A stretch of DNA of 5,910 nt, from assembly GCA_038231495.1 (NCBI GenBank), contig JBBRLG010000473.1:1-5910 (forward strand), given 5' to 3'. Position 1 is the stretch's first letter. Every line of letters starts with the position of its first letter. A model generated the notes under the pieces. That model had not been told where the DNA came from. It saw only the letters and a list, made by a program, of their open reading frames with translations, and did no database searches. The DNA comes from JBBRLG01 sp038231495 (GTDB taxonomy: Bacteria; Planctomycetota; Planctomycetia; Gemmatales; Gemmataceae). The translations under genes were made by a program, and so were the position numbers. Positions 1 to 5,465 of the stretch are shown here, one piece after another.

Positions 1-176
1 AAGGGAGGCCGGGGACCGAAAACTGACAGCCGGACGATCTGCTGCCTGCCGAAAAGGCATCGATTCGGCCCCGAGGGCTTGAGAGCGCACGGAAAAACAC
101 GGGTTTCCGTCACTAGCAAAAATCGAGCCGAACACTATTGAACCTGACCCCTTTTCTTTGCCGGGCAATTCACGCC
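1..176. other. non-coding left edge
   Basis: No convincing gene on either strand. The stretch is the 3' flank of the rclC-like gene. It holds a short inverted repeat (ACGGAAA at 89-95 with TTTCCGT at 104-110, 8-nt loop) that could form a small hairpin in the downstream transcript but has no T-tract, so I do not call it a terminator. It also contains the short motif at 140-155 listed separately. Confidence 0.6.
140..155 (-). repeat. short dispersed-type motif AAAAGGGGTCAGGTTC
   Basis: Read on the minus strand this 16-mer matches 13 of 16 positions of AAAAGGTGTCAGGAAC at 5627-5642 on the plus strand, so related motifs lie in inverted orientation near both ends of the window. Motifs of this look recur in intergenic DNA of several phyla, often near Y1-type (REP-associated) transposases; that link is from memory and no such transposase is visible here. 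Confidence 0.4.
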
Positions 177-695
177 TTACGCCCGATTGCGTTCGCGGAT
201 TACACATTGCAGCGCCTCGGCCAACAGCCAGACGGCGGTAGCCAGCAGGACGACGTCCTTGGCGAGAAACTGACCCGGCTTGCCCGAGAGGGCGGGGAAC
301 CCCAGGCTCGGTTCCCAGACGCCGGGGGTCGAAAGCAGAAAGCTCAGAGTCGTGAGGAACATGACTACCGCCATCGCGGCACCGACCGCCCCTGCCTTGG
401 CCGAGAGCGGGCGCAGCGCGATCAGCAGCGCGGTGGTGAGTTCCACGACGCCCAACAATGCGCCGACGCCCCGGACGCTGAGGACGCTATTTAGCCAGCT
501 CATGAGCGGGCTGGTGGTCACGAAGGCTTGAACGGCTTCGGACTCGTAGGCCGTGAATTTCAGAGCACCGACCCAGCCGATCACCAGCACCAGGCTGTAC
601 CGGAGCAGGACGGGTGCCACCGCTTGTAATTTGTCCGCGACCTGGATGTCAACCCGTTCGGAATGGACCTGGGTTGACTGAACCTCGACTGCCAT
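177..695 (-). CDS. rclC: RclC/YkgB-like (DUF417) inner-membrane protein
   Basis: A 172-residue membrane protein of the YkgB/RclC (DUF417) family, which resembles DoxX-type four-helix proteins. Diagnostic stretches are WVGALKFTAYES (41-52), SPLMSW (62-67), GVVE (82-85), TLSFLLSTPGVWEP (116-129) and FPALSG...AKDVVLLA (133-152). All have close counterparts in E. coli RclC, which is about 25 residues longer because of an insert between the first two helices that is absent here. RclC is needed for resistance to reactive chlorine species in E. coli; its biochemical activity is unknown. The start at 695 is supported by AAGGGG six bases upstream. It is the last gene of a co-directional series, 138 bp after the lactonase-like gene. 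Family assignment is firm; the chlorine role is inferred from the homologue and from the neighbours. Confidence 0.85.
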   Translation of the reverse strand: MAVEVQSTQVHSERVDIQVADKLQAVAPVLLRYSLVLVIGWVGALKFTAYESEAVQAFVTTSPLMSWLNSVLSVRGVGALLGVVELTTALLIALRPLSAKAGAVGAAMAVVMFLTTLSFLLSTPGVWEPSLGFPALSGKPGQFLAKDVVLLATAVWLLAEALQCVIRERNRA

Positions 696-730
696 GACGA
701 ACCCCTTCGACTAAGTGGTCAGAGAACTCG

Positions 731-769
731 TGCCGCGGCGCGCTCGAAATGCCGAGCGCCTCCGCGGCG
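731..769. other. GC-rich hairpin between lactonase and rclC-like genes
   Basis: Arms GCCGCGG and GCGCTCG (732-746, with one extra C) pair with CGAGCGC and CCGCGGC (753-768, with two extra bases). This gives about 14 bp around a 6-nt loop (747-752) with a small 1/2 bulge. No T-run follows on either strand, so it is not a classical intrinsic terminator. It may attenuate or process the transcript between the two genes. Confidence 0.45.
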
Positions 770-833
770 GAAATGGGAAGCCTAAGAATGTTCTTCCGAG
801 TTGAGAACGTGCCTTTTCGTTACTTTGCAATTG

Positions 834-2045
834 TCAGCGGGCGGCCAGTCCCTGGAAGCCGGCTGCAACGGGTAATTCGGTCCCGTCGCCGCCCTTGATC
901 GGGGTCAGACTGCCGTCCTTTTCCACGCGGAAGGCGCCCACTTCGCCCCGGCCGGCGTACATCTGGTAGAAATAGCGCCCGTCCCGGCTCATGCCGGAGT
1001 CGATGGGGCCGCTCGTCTCGCCCTTCTTGGCGGGCCGCTCCACCGCGACGGCCTTTAGCAACTCCAGCTTGCCGTCTTCCGGGTTGATGCGGTAACTCGA
1101 GATCGTGCCGTCGTCCGCGTTGGAAATCCAACCGTACCGTCCGTCCGCACTGAGGCTGACCCAGCACGCCGCCGTGCGGCCGCTGCCGACCGACTTGCTG
1201 ACCAACTTGAGGTCGCCTTCCTTGCCGAGCAGGTACGACGACGCCGAGGCCTTCTCTTTCCCGCCCATCTTGGCCCCGCCCTGTTCCTCGCAAACGATGA
1301 GGTGCTGCCCGACGAAGCAGGCACCGAACGGGTTTTTGCCGGGGGAATCGGTCACCGTCGGCTTGGAGACGGCACCCGTGTCGCCCACTCGGAAGACCGA
1401 GATCTTGCTGGTCATGAGTTCGGTCACGAGCAGGAAGTCCCCCTTCGGGCTGAAGAGCGCCTGGGCCGGTTGGGATTTCTCCGGATTGCTCAGCGACAGC
1501 GTGGATTCCGGAATGGGCGTCAGTTCTCCCTTGGCACCGACGCGGAAGCCGCTGATGTTCGCGGGCTTCCCCTTGGCGGGCTGGCCGATGTTCGTCACGT
1601 ACAGCAGGTCGCCGTGGAGGGCGATGCTGTTGGGCAGCATGCCGCCGGAAGGCTTGGTGTCGGCGAGGACGAGTTCGCAGTTCGGCTTCACGGCGAACGA
1701 AGTGATCGTGCCGCTGCCGGCGTTGACGACGAACAGGAAGTGGCCGACGTTGCTCAACTTGACGGAGCCGCTGGAGATGAGCGAGTCGATCCCGTTATCG
1801 TCCTCGAGTTTGGGGACTTTGCGGATGCCCGTGCCCTTGCCGCCGGTCGGGAAGCTGGCCAGCCGGGTCAGGGCGCCGTCGGCCCCGCGTTTGAACGCCA
1901 CGACTTCGTTGGCCTCGGCGCCGTTGGTCGCGACATAAACCGCGCCCGTGGCCTCCTCCTCCGCGGCTGCCGTGACCGACCGCGCGGCCAGTAGCAGCGC
2001 GACGGCCAGGCCCGTGGTGAGTATCAAGTGTAACCGTCGTTTCAT
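834..2045 (-). CDS. exported beta-propeller lactonase-family protein
   Basis: A 403-residue protein. MKRRLHLILTTGLAVALLLA followed by ARSVTA|AAE is a Sec signal peptide, so the product is periplasmic or exported. The rest is repeated beta-strand blades with the pattern of the Lactonase/YVTN superfamily (PF10282), for example GAVYVATNG near the mature N-terminus, LFVVNAGSGTITSFAV, GMLPNSIALHGDLLYVTN and SNADDGTISSYRI. Members related to 6-phosphogluconolactonase cleave lactones, but many exported planctomycete versions have no known substrate and no catalytic residue can be assigned here. I place the start at 2045, not 2060: GGGAGG lies seven bases upstream of 2045 and the signal peptide then begins properly with MKRR. 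It follows the thioredoxin-like gene by 66 bp, with a 12-bp hairpin in the gap. Family call good; function unknown. Confidence 0.8.
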   Translation of the reverse strand: MKRRLHLILTTGLAVALLLAARSVTAAAEEEATGAVYVATNGAEANEVVAFKRGADGALTRLASFPTGGKGTGIRKVPKLEDDNGIDSLISSGSVKLSNVGHFLFVVNAGSGTITSFAVKPNCELVLADTKPSGGMLPNSIALHGDLLYVTNIGQPAKGKPANISGFRVGAKGELTPIPESTLSLSNPEKSQPAQALFSPKGDFLLVTELMTSKISVFRVGDTGAVSKPTVTDSPGKNPFGACFVGQHLIVCEEQGGAKMGGKEKASASSYLLGKEGDLKLVSKSVGSGRTAACWVSLSADGRYGWISNADDGTISSYRINPEDGKLELLKAVAVERPAKKGETSGPIDSGMSRDGRYFYQMYAGRGEVGAFRVEKDGSLTPIKGGDGTELPVAAGFQGLAAR

Positions 2046-2077
2046 CGCTCGACCTCCCAAATGCCAATCGTGTTGAT

Positions 2078-2106
2078 CGTCGGCGGCCGACCCTCGGCCG
2101 CCGACG
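2078..2106. terminator. 12-bp perfect intercistronic hairpin (possible attenuator)
   Basis: CGTCGGCGGCCG (2078-2089) is the exact reverse complement of CGGCCGCCGACG (2095-2106), with a 5-nt loop. It starts five bases after the stop of the thioredoxin-like gene and ends before the lactonase ribosome binding site. No T-tract follows, so it may be a weak or Rho-assisted terminator, an mRNA-stability element or a processing site that sets lactonase/rclC expression below that of the upstream genes. Confidence 0.5.
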
Positions 2107-2111
2107 GGTTC

Positions 2112-2657
2112 TCAGTCCTTCTCCGCCAGCAACTCCTCGAACTTCTTGCGCATGACCTCTTCACCCTTCGCATTCAACTCGCCGTCCCAGCGGTAACGGA
2201 CGACGCCCTTCTTGTCGACCAGGTAGACGCTGGGCCAGTAGTGGTTGTCCCACGCCGCCCACGTCTTGGAACCGTTGTCGATGGCAATGGGATAGGCCAT
2301 GTCGTTGTCTTTCACCTTCTGGCGGACGCGCTCGACTTTCGCCTCGCCGTCGGATTCCGGCGTGTGAACGCCGACGATCGTAACGCCCTTTTTCGCATAC
2401 TTGTCTTGCCAGCCCTTGTACCAAGGGTAGTTGTGGATGCAGTTAATTCAGCCGAAGGTCCAGAAGTGGACGACGACCACTTGCCCGCGCAGGTCCTTGA
2501 AGGACAGGGGCTTCGTGTTGACCCATTCGGTCACGTCCTGGAATTCGGGTGCCTTGACCTTCAGGGCTTCGGGCTGGGTTTCCGGCACCGTCGCCGCCCC
2601 GCACTGCGCCGTCGCGGCCAGCGCCCCGAACAGCATCATCGTTATCAACGGTTTCAT
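2112..2657 (-). CDS. exported thioredoxin/TlpA-like selenoprotein (UGA = Sec70)
   Basis: A 181-residue product if the UGA at 2450-2448 is read as selenocysteine. Residues 1 to about 21 (MKPLITMMLFGALAATAQC) look like a Sec signal. The mature part is a TlpA/AhpC-TSA-type thioredoxin fold: LSFKDLRGQVVVVHFWTFG, then U70-I-N-C73, IHNYPWYKGW, VTIVGVHTPE, AYPIAID, a PSVYLVDKKGVV strand with the cis-Pro position, and a charged C-terminal helix ending LLAEKD. The usual family motif is FWTFGCxNC, so UGA falls exactly on the first redox Cys. After it the frame stays open for 111 residues with conserved motifs and normal codons. The start at 2657 has AGGAGG seven bases upstream. The gene sits 44 bp after the YedY-like reductase, which suggests a role in envelope thiol or peroxide reduction beside it. 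The alternative is a single TGC-to-TGA nonsense mutation. Confidence 0.8.
2413..2427 (-). promoter_or_regulatory. candidate bacterial SECIS hairpin
   Basis: On the minus strand CCCTTG-GTA-CAAGGG forms a perfect 6-bp stem with a GUA loop, inside the coding sequence. The loop begins 26 nt after the UGA at 2448. Known bSECIS elements have a short upper stem, a small apical loop with G among its first two bases, and a UGA-to-loop distance of roughly 16-37 nt; all three hold. A weak lower extension (CCA with TGG) is possible. The bulged U of the E. coli fdhF element is not obvious. Confidence 0.6.
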
Positions 2658-2701
2658 CGATTTGCCTCCTGTCTAGTCCGAGATATAGGTTTGGTTCAGC
2701 C

Positions 2702-3505
2702 TTACAGTCCCGCGTACCAGTCGTAGCCGCGTTCGGCCCAGTAGTCGGCCGGGCGCTGTTCGGTGAACCGGATGGTGCCGATCCGCTTGAGTCCCTTGAA
2801 GCCGTACTTGACCGGCGTGAACAGCCGCAGCGGCGCGCCGTGGGGCAGGGTCAGCGGCGCGCCGTTCATCGCGTAGCAAAGGAGCGTCTGCGGGTGCAGC
2901 GCGCTTGCCGCGTCCAGCCCGACGTAGTAGTCCCGATCGGGCGTATCCAGGCCGACGTACGGCAGTAAATCAGCCGGCCGGGCCGGGTCCGGCGCGTCGC
3001 CGCTCCTCGTGCCGAGCCGGTACTTCACGGCGAAGTCCAGGAGGCGCGCCCCCGCGAAATGCACCACCTGCGTCCAGCCTTCGACGCAATTGAGTTGAGT
3101 TACCAGATCCACGCGCGGCAGCGCTTTGATGTCGTCGAGCGTTAGTTCCAGGGCAGCCGGTCGTGCCGCCGTCTCCACGTGCAGCTTCCACTTGGTCGGG
3201 TCAAAGTCCTGGCCCAAACCGACGTTGCCGTTGAGACGCAGGCCCGCCTGCTCCGGCGGGAATGTGGGTGCCAGGCGCGCGTCGTTGAAAAAGCCCTGAG
3301 CCACGCGCTCGTTGAATTCCAACACTCGGCGGAGCGGCCACGGCACACCGCCCACGGCGGCCCGTGTCCGCAGCCAGTACCAGCCGCCCACGCCGAGCAA
3401 GGCGGCGGCTCCGCCCACGATGAAGCTGCGCCGGGTCATCCGGCCGAGTTGCCGCCGTGCTTCCTCGTCGGTGCGCGACTCTCGTCGTGCGTCCGCTTCA
3501 GGCAT
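2702..3505 (-). CDS. YedY/MsrP-like molybdopterin-dependent reductase, Tat-exported
   Basis: A 267-residue enzyme of the sulfite-oxidase-fold family (PF00174). The N-terminus carries a twin-arginine signal, TRRSFIVGG (24-32), followed by a hydrophobic stretch, so it is folded with its cofactor and exported by Tat. LNCVEGW (138-144) supplies the molybdenum-ligating Cys140. The C-terminal block HGAPLRLFTPVKYGFKGLK is typical of the Mo-cofactor domain. YedY/MsrP reduces methionine sulfoxide in periplasmic proteins. Here the start overlaps the end of the cytochrome b gene by 8 bp, which indicates translational coupling and a two-subunit enzyme. GGAG stands seven bases before 3505; a later Met at residue 23 would also keep the Tat signal but lacks this support. 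The substrate is likely Met sulfoxide in the small Met-rich lipoprotein encoded upstream. Other oxoanions or sulfoxides cannot be excluded. Confidence 0.82.
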   Translation of the reverse strand: MPEADARRESRTDEEARRQLGRMTRRSFIVGGAAALLGVGGWYWLRTRAAVGGVPWPLRRVLEFNERVAQGFFNDARLAPTFPPEQAGLRLNGNVGLGQDFDPTKWKLHVETAARPAALELTLDDIKALPRVDLVTQLNCVEGWTQVVHFAGARLLDFAVKYRLGTRSGDAPDPARPADLLPYVGLDTPDRDYYVGLDAASALHPQTLLCYAMNGAPLTLPHGAPLRLFTPVKYGFKGLKRIGTIRFTEQRPADYWAERGYDWYAGL

Positions 3506-4220
3506 GAGAACTCTCCTCGACGGCGACCGGTTCGTAACCCACGACCATGGACCGGAAGTTATTCCAACCCGCCCGGATTACCTGGACGACGTGGATGACG
3601 GTGAACAGCACGTAGCCGATCATCAGCCAGAAATGCAGCCAGCGCGCCCACTCGTAGCCGCCCAGTAAAAAGGTGAGCCAGCCGGACTGCACCGGTTTGT
3701 AAATGGCGAGGCCGGTCAGCAGCGAGCCCGCGCCCATCAGGATCACCGCGGTGTAGGCAATTTTCTGGGCACCGTTGTACCGGCCCTGCGGCGGCTTGAA
3801 CTTGCTCAGGTGGAGGTCGTGGAGTGTCACCTGCAGGGCTTCGCGCAACGAATGACGATTCGGCACCAGGTGCCGCCACTCGCCGGAGAAAATCGTGTAG
3901 AGCAAGTACACCAGCCCGTTGAGGGCGAAGAGCCACATGAACGCGAAATGCCAGGCCATGCCCTCCGCCAGGTTGTTTTCCAACAGAAACACCCGATAGA
4001 ACCACCCGGGGAAGAACCGAAAGAGGGTGACGTTGCCGAAGCCGATCCGATACACGTCGTTTGCCCAGTAAATGAGCAAGCCGCTCCAGATCATGACCGC
4101 CAGCAACGGCACATTGATCCAGTGGAGCCAACGGGTCGCGCGTGGATGTTTCTTTTCCAGTCGCTTCATGGGTTTGTCGTCCGAGAGGCCTGGGCCGCCG
4201 AATTTCGGTTGTGACTCCAT
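3498..4220 (-). CDS. cytochrome b561-type membrane subunit (YedZ1-like)
   Basis: A 240-residue di-heme cytochrome b (PF01292-like) with four membrane spans, at about 36-55, 88-111, 153-174 and 194-216. Candidate heme ligands are His33 in RWLHW, His91 in AWHFAF, and His196 and His210 in the last helix (WLHFWLM...VIHVV). It would pass quinol electrons to the exported Mo enzyme encoded next, with which it overlaps by 8 bp. It is not the ferric-reductase-like MsrQ/YedZ of E. coli; the b561 type resembles the subunit paired with YedY1 in chlorine-response loci. I chose Met at 4220 because AGGA lies six bases upstream and the cytosolic head starts MESQPKFGG; an open frame extends to 4322 but reads through the inverted repeat. 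Ribosome site and start codon lie inside one arm of that repeat. Confidence 0.82.
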   Translation of the reverse strand: MESQPKFGGPGLSDDKPMKRLEKKHPRATRWLHWINVPLLAVMIWSGLLIYWANDVYRIGFGNVTLFRFFPGWFYRVFLLENNLAEGMAWHFAFMWLFALNGLVYLLYTIFSGEWRHLVPNRHSLREALQVTLHDLHLSKFKPPQGRYNGAQKIAYTAVILMGAGSLLTGLAIYKPVQSGWLTFLLGGYEWARWLHFWLMIGYVLFTVIHVVQVIRAGWNNFRSMVVGYEPVAVEESSHA

Positions 4221-4319
4221 CGAGCTTCCTGAGCTACAAATAGCCCGATTTTGCATGAAAACCGGCTGCCTAGATTGCCCAAGCCTTCCATATTCCGCCA
4301 GGAAGCTCGATGGAGTCAC
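4211..4319. repeat. perfect 21-bp inverted repeat, 67-bp centre, enclosing a start site
   Basis: Bases 4211-4231 are the exact reverse complement of 4299-4319. The left arm contains the Shine-Dalgarno (AGGA), ATG and first codons (ATGGAGTCAC) of the cytochrome b gene. Beyond the arms a partial match continues (ESQPKF versus ESPPEF if both are translated). A transcript coming from the upstream lipoprotein gene would fold so that the cytochrome ribosome site is buried in a 21-bp duplex. No target-site duplication is seen. It could be an inverted duplication, a MITE-like remnant or a regulatory RNA switch. Confidence 0.85.
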
Positions 4320-4371
4320 CACCCGAATTTCGTTGCTCGGCGGCCCAGGCTGAGAAGCGGGCTACTGGCAA

Positions 4372-4595
4372 TTATTTCTTGTCCTTCTCCATCTTGTCCT
4401 TCTCCATCTTGTCCTTCTCCATCATCTTGTTGTTGTCCATCATTTTGTCTTTGTCCATCATTTTGTCTTTGTCCATCATTTTGTCTTTGTCCATCATCTT
4501 TGCCGGCGTCGATGCACTTGGACTGCAACCGACGGCCCCCATGTGACGGCGATCACGAGCGCGACGGGGATGAAAGAGCGGAGTAAGCGGACCAT
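4372..4595 (-). CDS. Met-rich MXKDX-repeat lipoprotein (MrpX-like), apparent frameshift
   Basis: A GAGGAGGT site (4601-4608) precedes ATG at 4595. The start MVRLLRSFIPVALVIAVTWG is a signal peptide. The frame then breaks at a G5 run (4540-4536 on the minus strand) and stops after 33 codons. One extra G gives AVGC, a lipobox, then SPSASTPAK and the repeats MMDKDK x3, MMDNNK, MMEKDK, MEKDK x2, K and a TAA at 4374-4372. The corrected product has 74 residues, 12 Met among 51 mature residues. It fits the pentapeptide MXKDX repeat family and the Met-rich periplasmic peptide MrpX, whose Met residues quench hypochlorite and are regenerated by a YedY. Position directly upstream of cytochrome b and YedY-like genes supports this. 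The missing base may be a sequencing error, a real mutation or, less likely, slippage. An ATG at 4542 would give an unexported 56-residue form. Confidence 0.72.
4378..4497 (-). repeat. coding tandem repeats (18-bp and 15-bp units)
   Basis: Three identical 18-bp units ATGATGGACAAAGACAAA (4444-4497) are followed by two diverged 18-bp units (4426-4443 and 4408-4425) and two identical 15-bp units ATGGAGAAGGACAAG (4378-4407). The first block uses AAA for Lys and the last block AAG, so the two ends seem to have expanded separately. The array encodes the Met/Lys/Asp-rich body of the lipoprotein. Confidence 0.9.
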
Positions 4596-4777
4596 CTCAT
4601 ACCTCCTCAAAAGGAAAGGGTGCGGCGCACGACCTCCGGTCCTTTACGAGACAAGCGCCCCCTGGGGACTTGATCCGAAGGACTGGAAACAAACCGGTCT
4701 ATTTTAGTGTTGCAAGATCGGTGCCATTGAACGAAAGGATGGGCCGGACGACGCACTTCGTGGACCGATTGGCGGAA
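4596..4777 (-). promoter_or_regulatory. leader and probable promoter region of the Met-rich lipoprotein operon
   Basis: This 182-bp gap separates the regulator from the lipoprotein gene. On the minus strand the best -10-like hexamer is TAAAAT (4706-4701); the nearest -35 candidate, TTCAAT, has a long 19-bp spacer, so an ECF-sigma or activated promoter is equally possible. CTTGCAAC (4716-4709), just upstream of TAAAAT, matches 7 of 8 bases of one half of the palindrome at 5466-5482. The imperfect palindrome AGACCGGTTT (4700-4691) lies just downstream. The motif CCCCTGGGGACTTG (4659-4672) recurs inverted at 5556-5569 with one mismatch. Confidence 0.35.
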
Positions 4778-5365
4778 TCAGCCGTGGTGCAGCAACACGT
4801 CGAAGAAGAAGGAGAGGAACGTGAGAAGGGGTTCGACGTTCTTGCTCGCCTTCATGCGTAAGATGGCCCCTTCCCAACTATTTACGCAGAATTCCGCGAG
4901 GAGCCGGCTGTCGAGACCCGGCCGCAACTCGCCGGCGCGCCGGGCTTCCTCCAGACACTCTTCGACCCGTCGGCACCAGCGCCCCAATAATTCCTGAAGT
5001 CGGGCGCGAAAGGTGGGATTCTGGTCGGCAAGTTCCTGGCTCATGTTGCCGAGCAGGCAGCCGTCGCGCCATTCCAGGGACCGGAAGTGCTCGACGTAAA
5101 ACTCGAAGCAGCCGCGGAGGCGAGCCAGCGGGGAGCGCGTTTGGTCGGCAAAGAACCGTTCCACGTTGGCCATGTGGGCGGCAAAGTAGGCGTCGAGGAC
5201 CGCAAGACCGAACTCTTCTTTTGTCTTGAAGTAGTGGTAGAAAGAGCCTTTGGGCACCGCGGCCGCCTGCAAGACGGCCAGAATGCCCGTGTGGTTGTAA
5301 CCTTGCTCCAGGATCAAGCGGGTGCCGTGCTCCAGCAGGCGGTTTCGCGTCGCGTCTCTGGTCAT
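4778..5365 (-). CDS. TetR-family regulator, NemR-like
   Basis: A 195-residue repressor-type protein. Residues 4-50 form the TetR DNA-binding domain: TRNRLLEHGTRLILEQGY, then the helix-turn-helix ending AAVPKGSFYHYFKTKEEF, the family signature. The C-terminal ligand domain resembles NemR/AcuR-type regulators, with RDGCLLGNMSQELAD (100-114) and LRMKASKNVEPLL (169-181). Aligned by eye to E. coli NemR, Cys103 falls on the NemR sensor Cys106 and Lys172 on Lys175, with the same 69-residue spacing. In NemR these two form a reversible sulfenamide on bleach exposure. Other Cys residues are at 86, 131, 137 and 160. The start at 5365 has only a distant GAAGG (12 bases), so initiation is probably weak. 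It lies upstream of, and in the same direction as, the oxidant-defence genes and likely controls them. Family certain; signal inferred. Confidence 0.88.
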   Translation of the reverse strand: MTRDATRNRLLEHGTRLILEQGYNHTGILAVLQAAAVPKGSFYHYFKTKEEFGLAVLDAYFAAHMANVERFFADQTRSPLARLRGCFEFYVEHFRSLEWRDGCLLGNMSQELADQNPTFRARLQELLGRWCRRVEECLEEARRAGELRPGLDSRLLAEFCVNSWEGAILRMKASKNVEPLLTFLSFFFDVLLHHG

Positions 5366-5465
5366 GGATCAGTAGCGCCTTCACGGTTCGGCATTGTCAC
5401 CCGAGCGTCTCCCGCCGTCGGGCCGTTGGGGTGCCCAGGAGGCGGGGTCGCCTCGCGGCCTGCGG

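Noticed and set aside
1105..1994. Long plus-strand open frames opposite the lactonase gene
   Set aside because: Antisense shadows in GC-rich DNA; no RBS, no recognisable domain, and the minus frame has a clear signal peptide and family motifs.
2046..2060. Upstream start (MGGRA) for the lactonase-family gene
   Set aside because: It would include the GGGAGG ribosome site in the coding region and spoil the signal peptide N-terminus.
2112..2450. Thioredoxin-like gene as a pseudogene split into two fragments
   Set aside because: The single UGA falls precisely on the redox Cys, no other lesion exists, and a SECIS-like hairpin follows; selenocysteine explains it better, though a single TGC-to-TGA mutation cannot be ruled out by eye.
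2061..2726. 221-codon plus-strand open frame opposite the selenoprotein gene
   Set aside because: It spans coding DNA, the intergenic hairpin and another gene's end; composition is antisense-like and no motif is seen.
4211..4319. Intact MITE
   Set aside because: Terminal-repeat-like arms are present, but no target-site duplication flanks them and one arm is part of a gene start; kept as an inverted repeat of unknown origin.
4221..4322. Upstream start for the cytochrome b gene at 4322
   Set aside because: The extra 34 residues come from the inverted-repeat region and lack a ribosome site; ATG at 4220 has AGGA at proper spacing.
4378..4497. CRISPR-like array
   Set aside because: Units are contiguous 15/18-bp coding repeats with no spacers.
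4310..4546. Plus-strand open frame with FSIL/LSII repeats
   Set aside because: It is the antisense of the Met-rich MXKDX array; its ATG is only the mirror copy of the cytochrome start in the inverted repeat, and the body is a low-complexity shadow.
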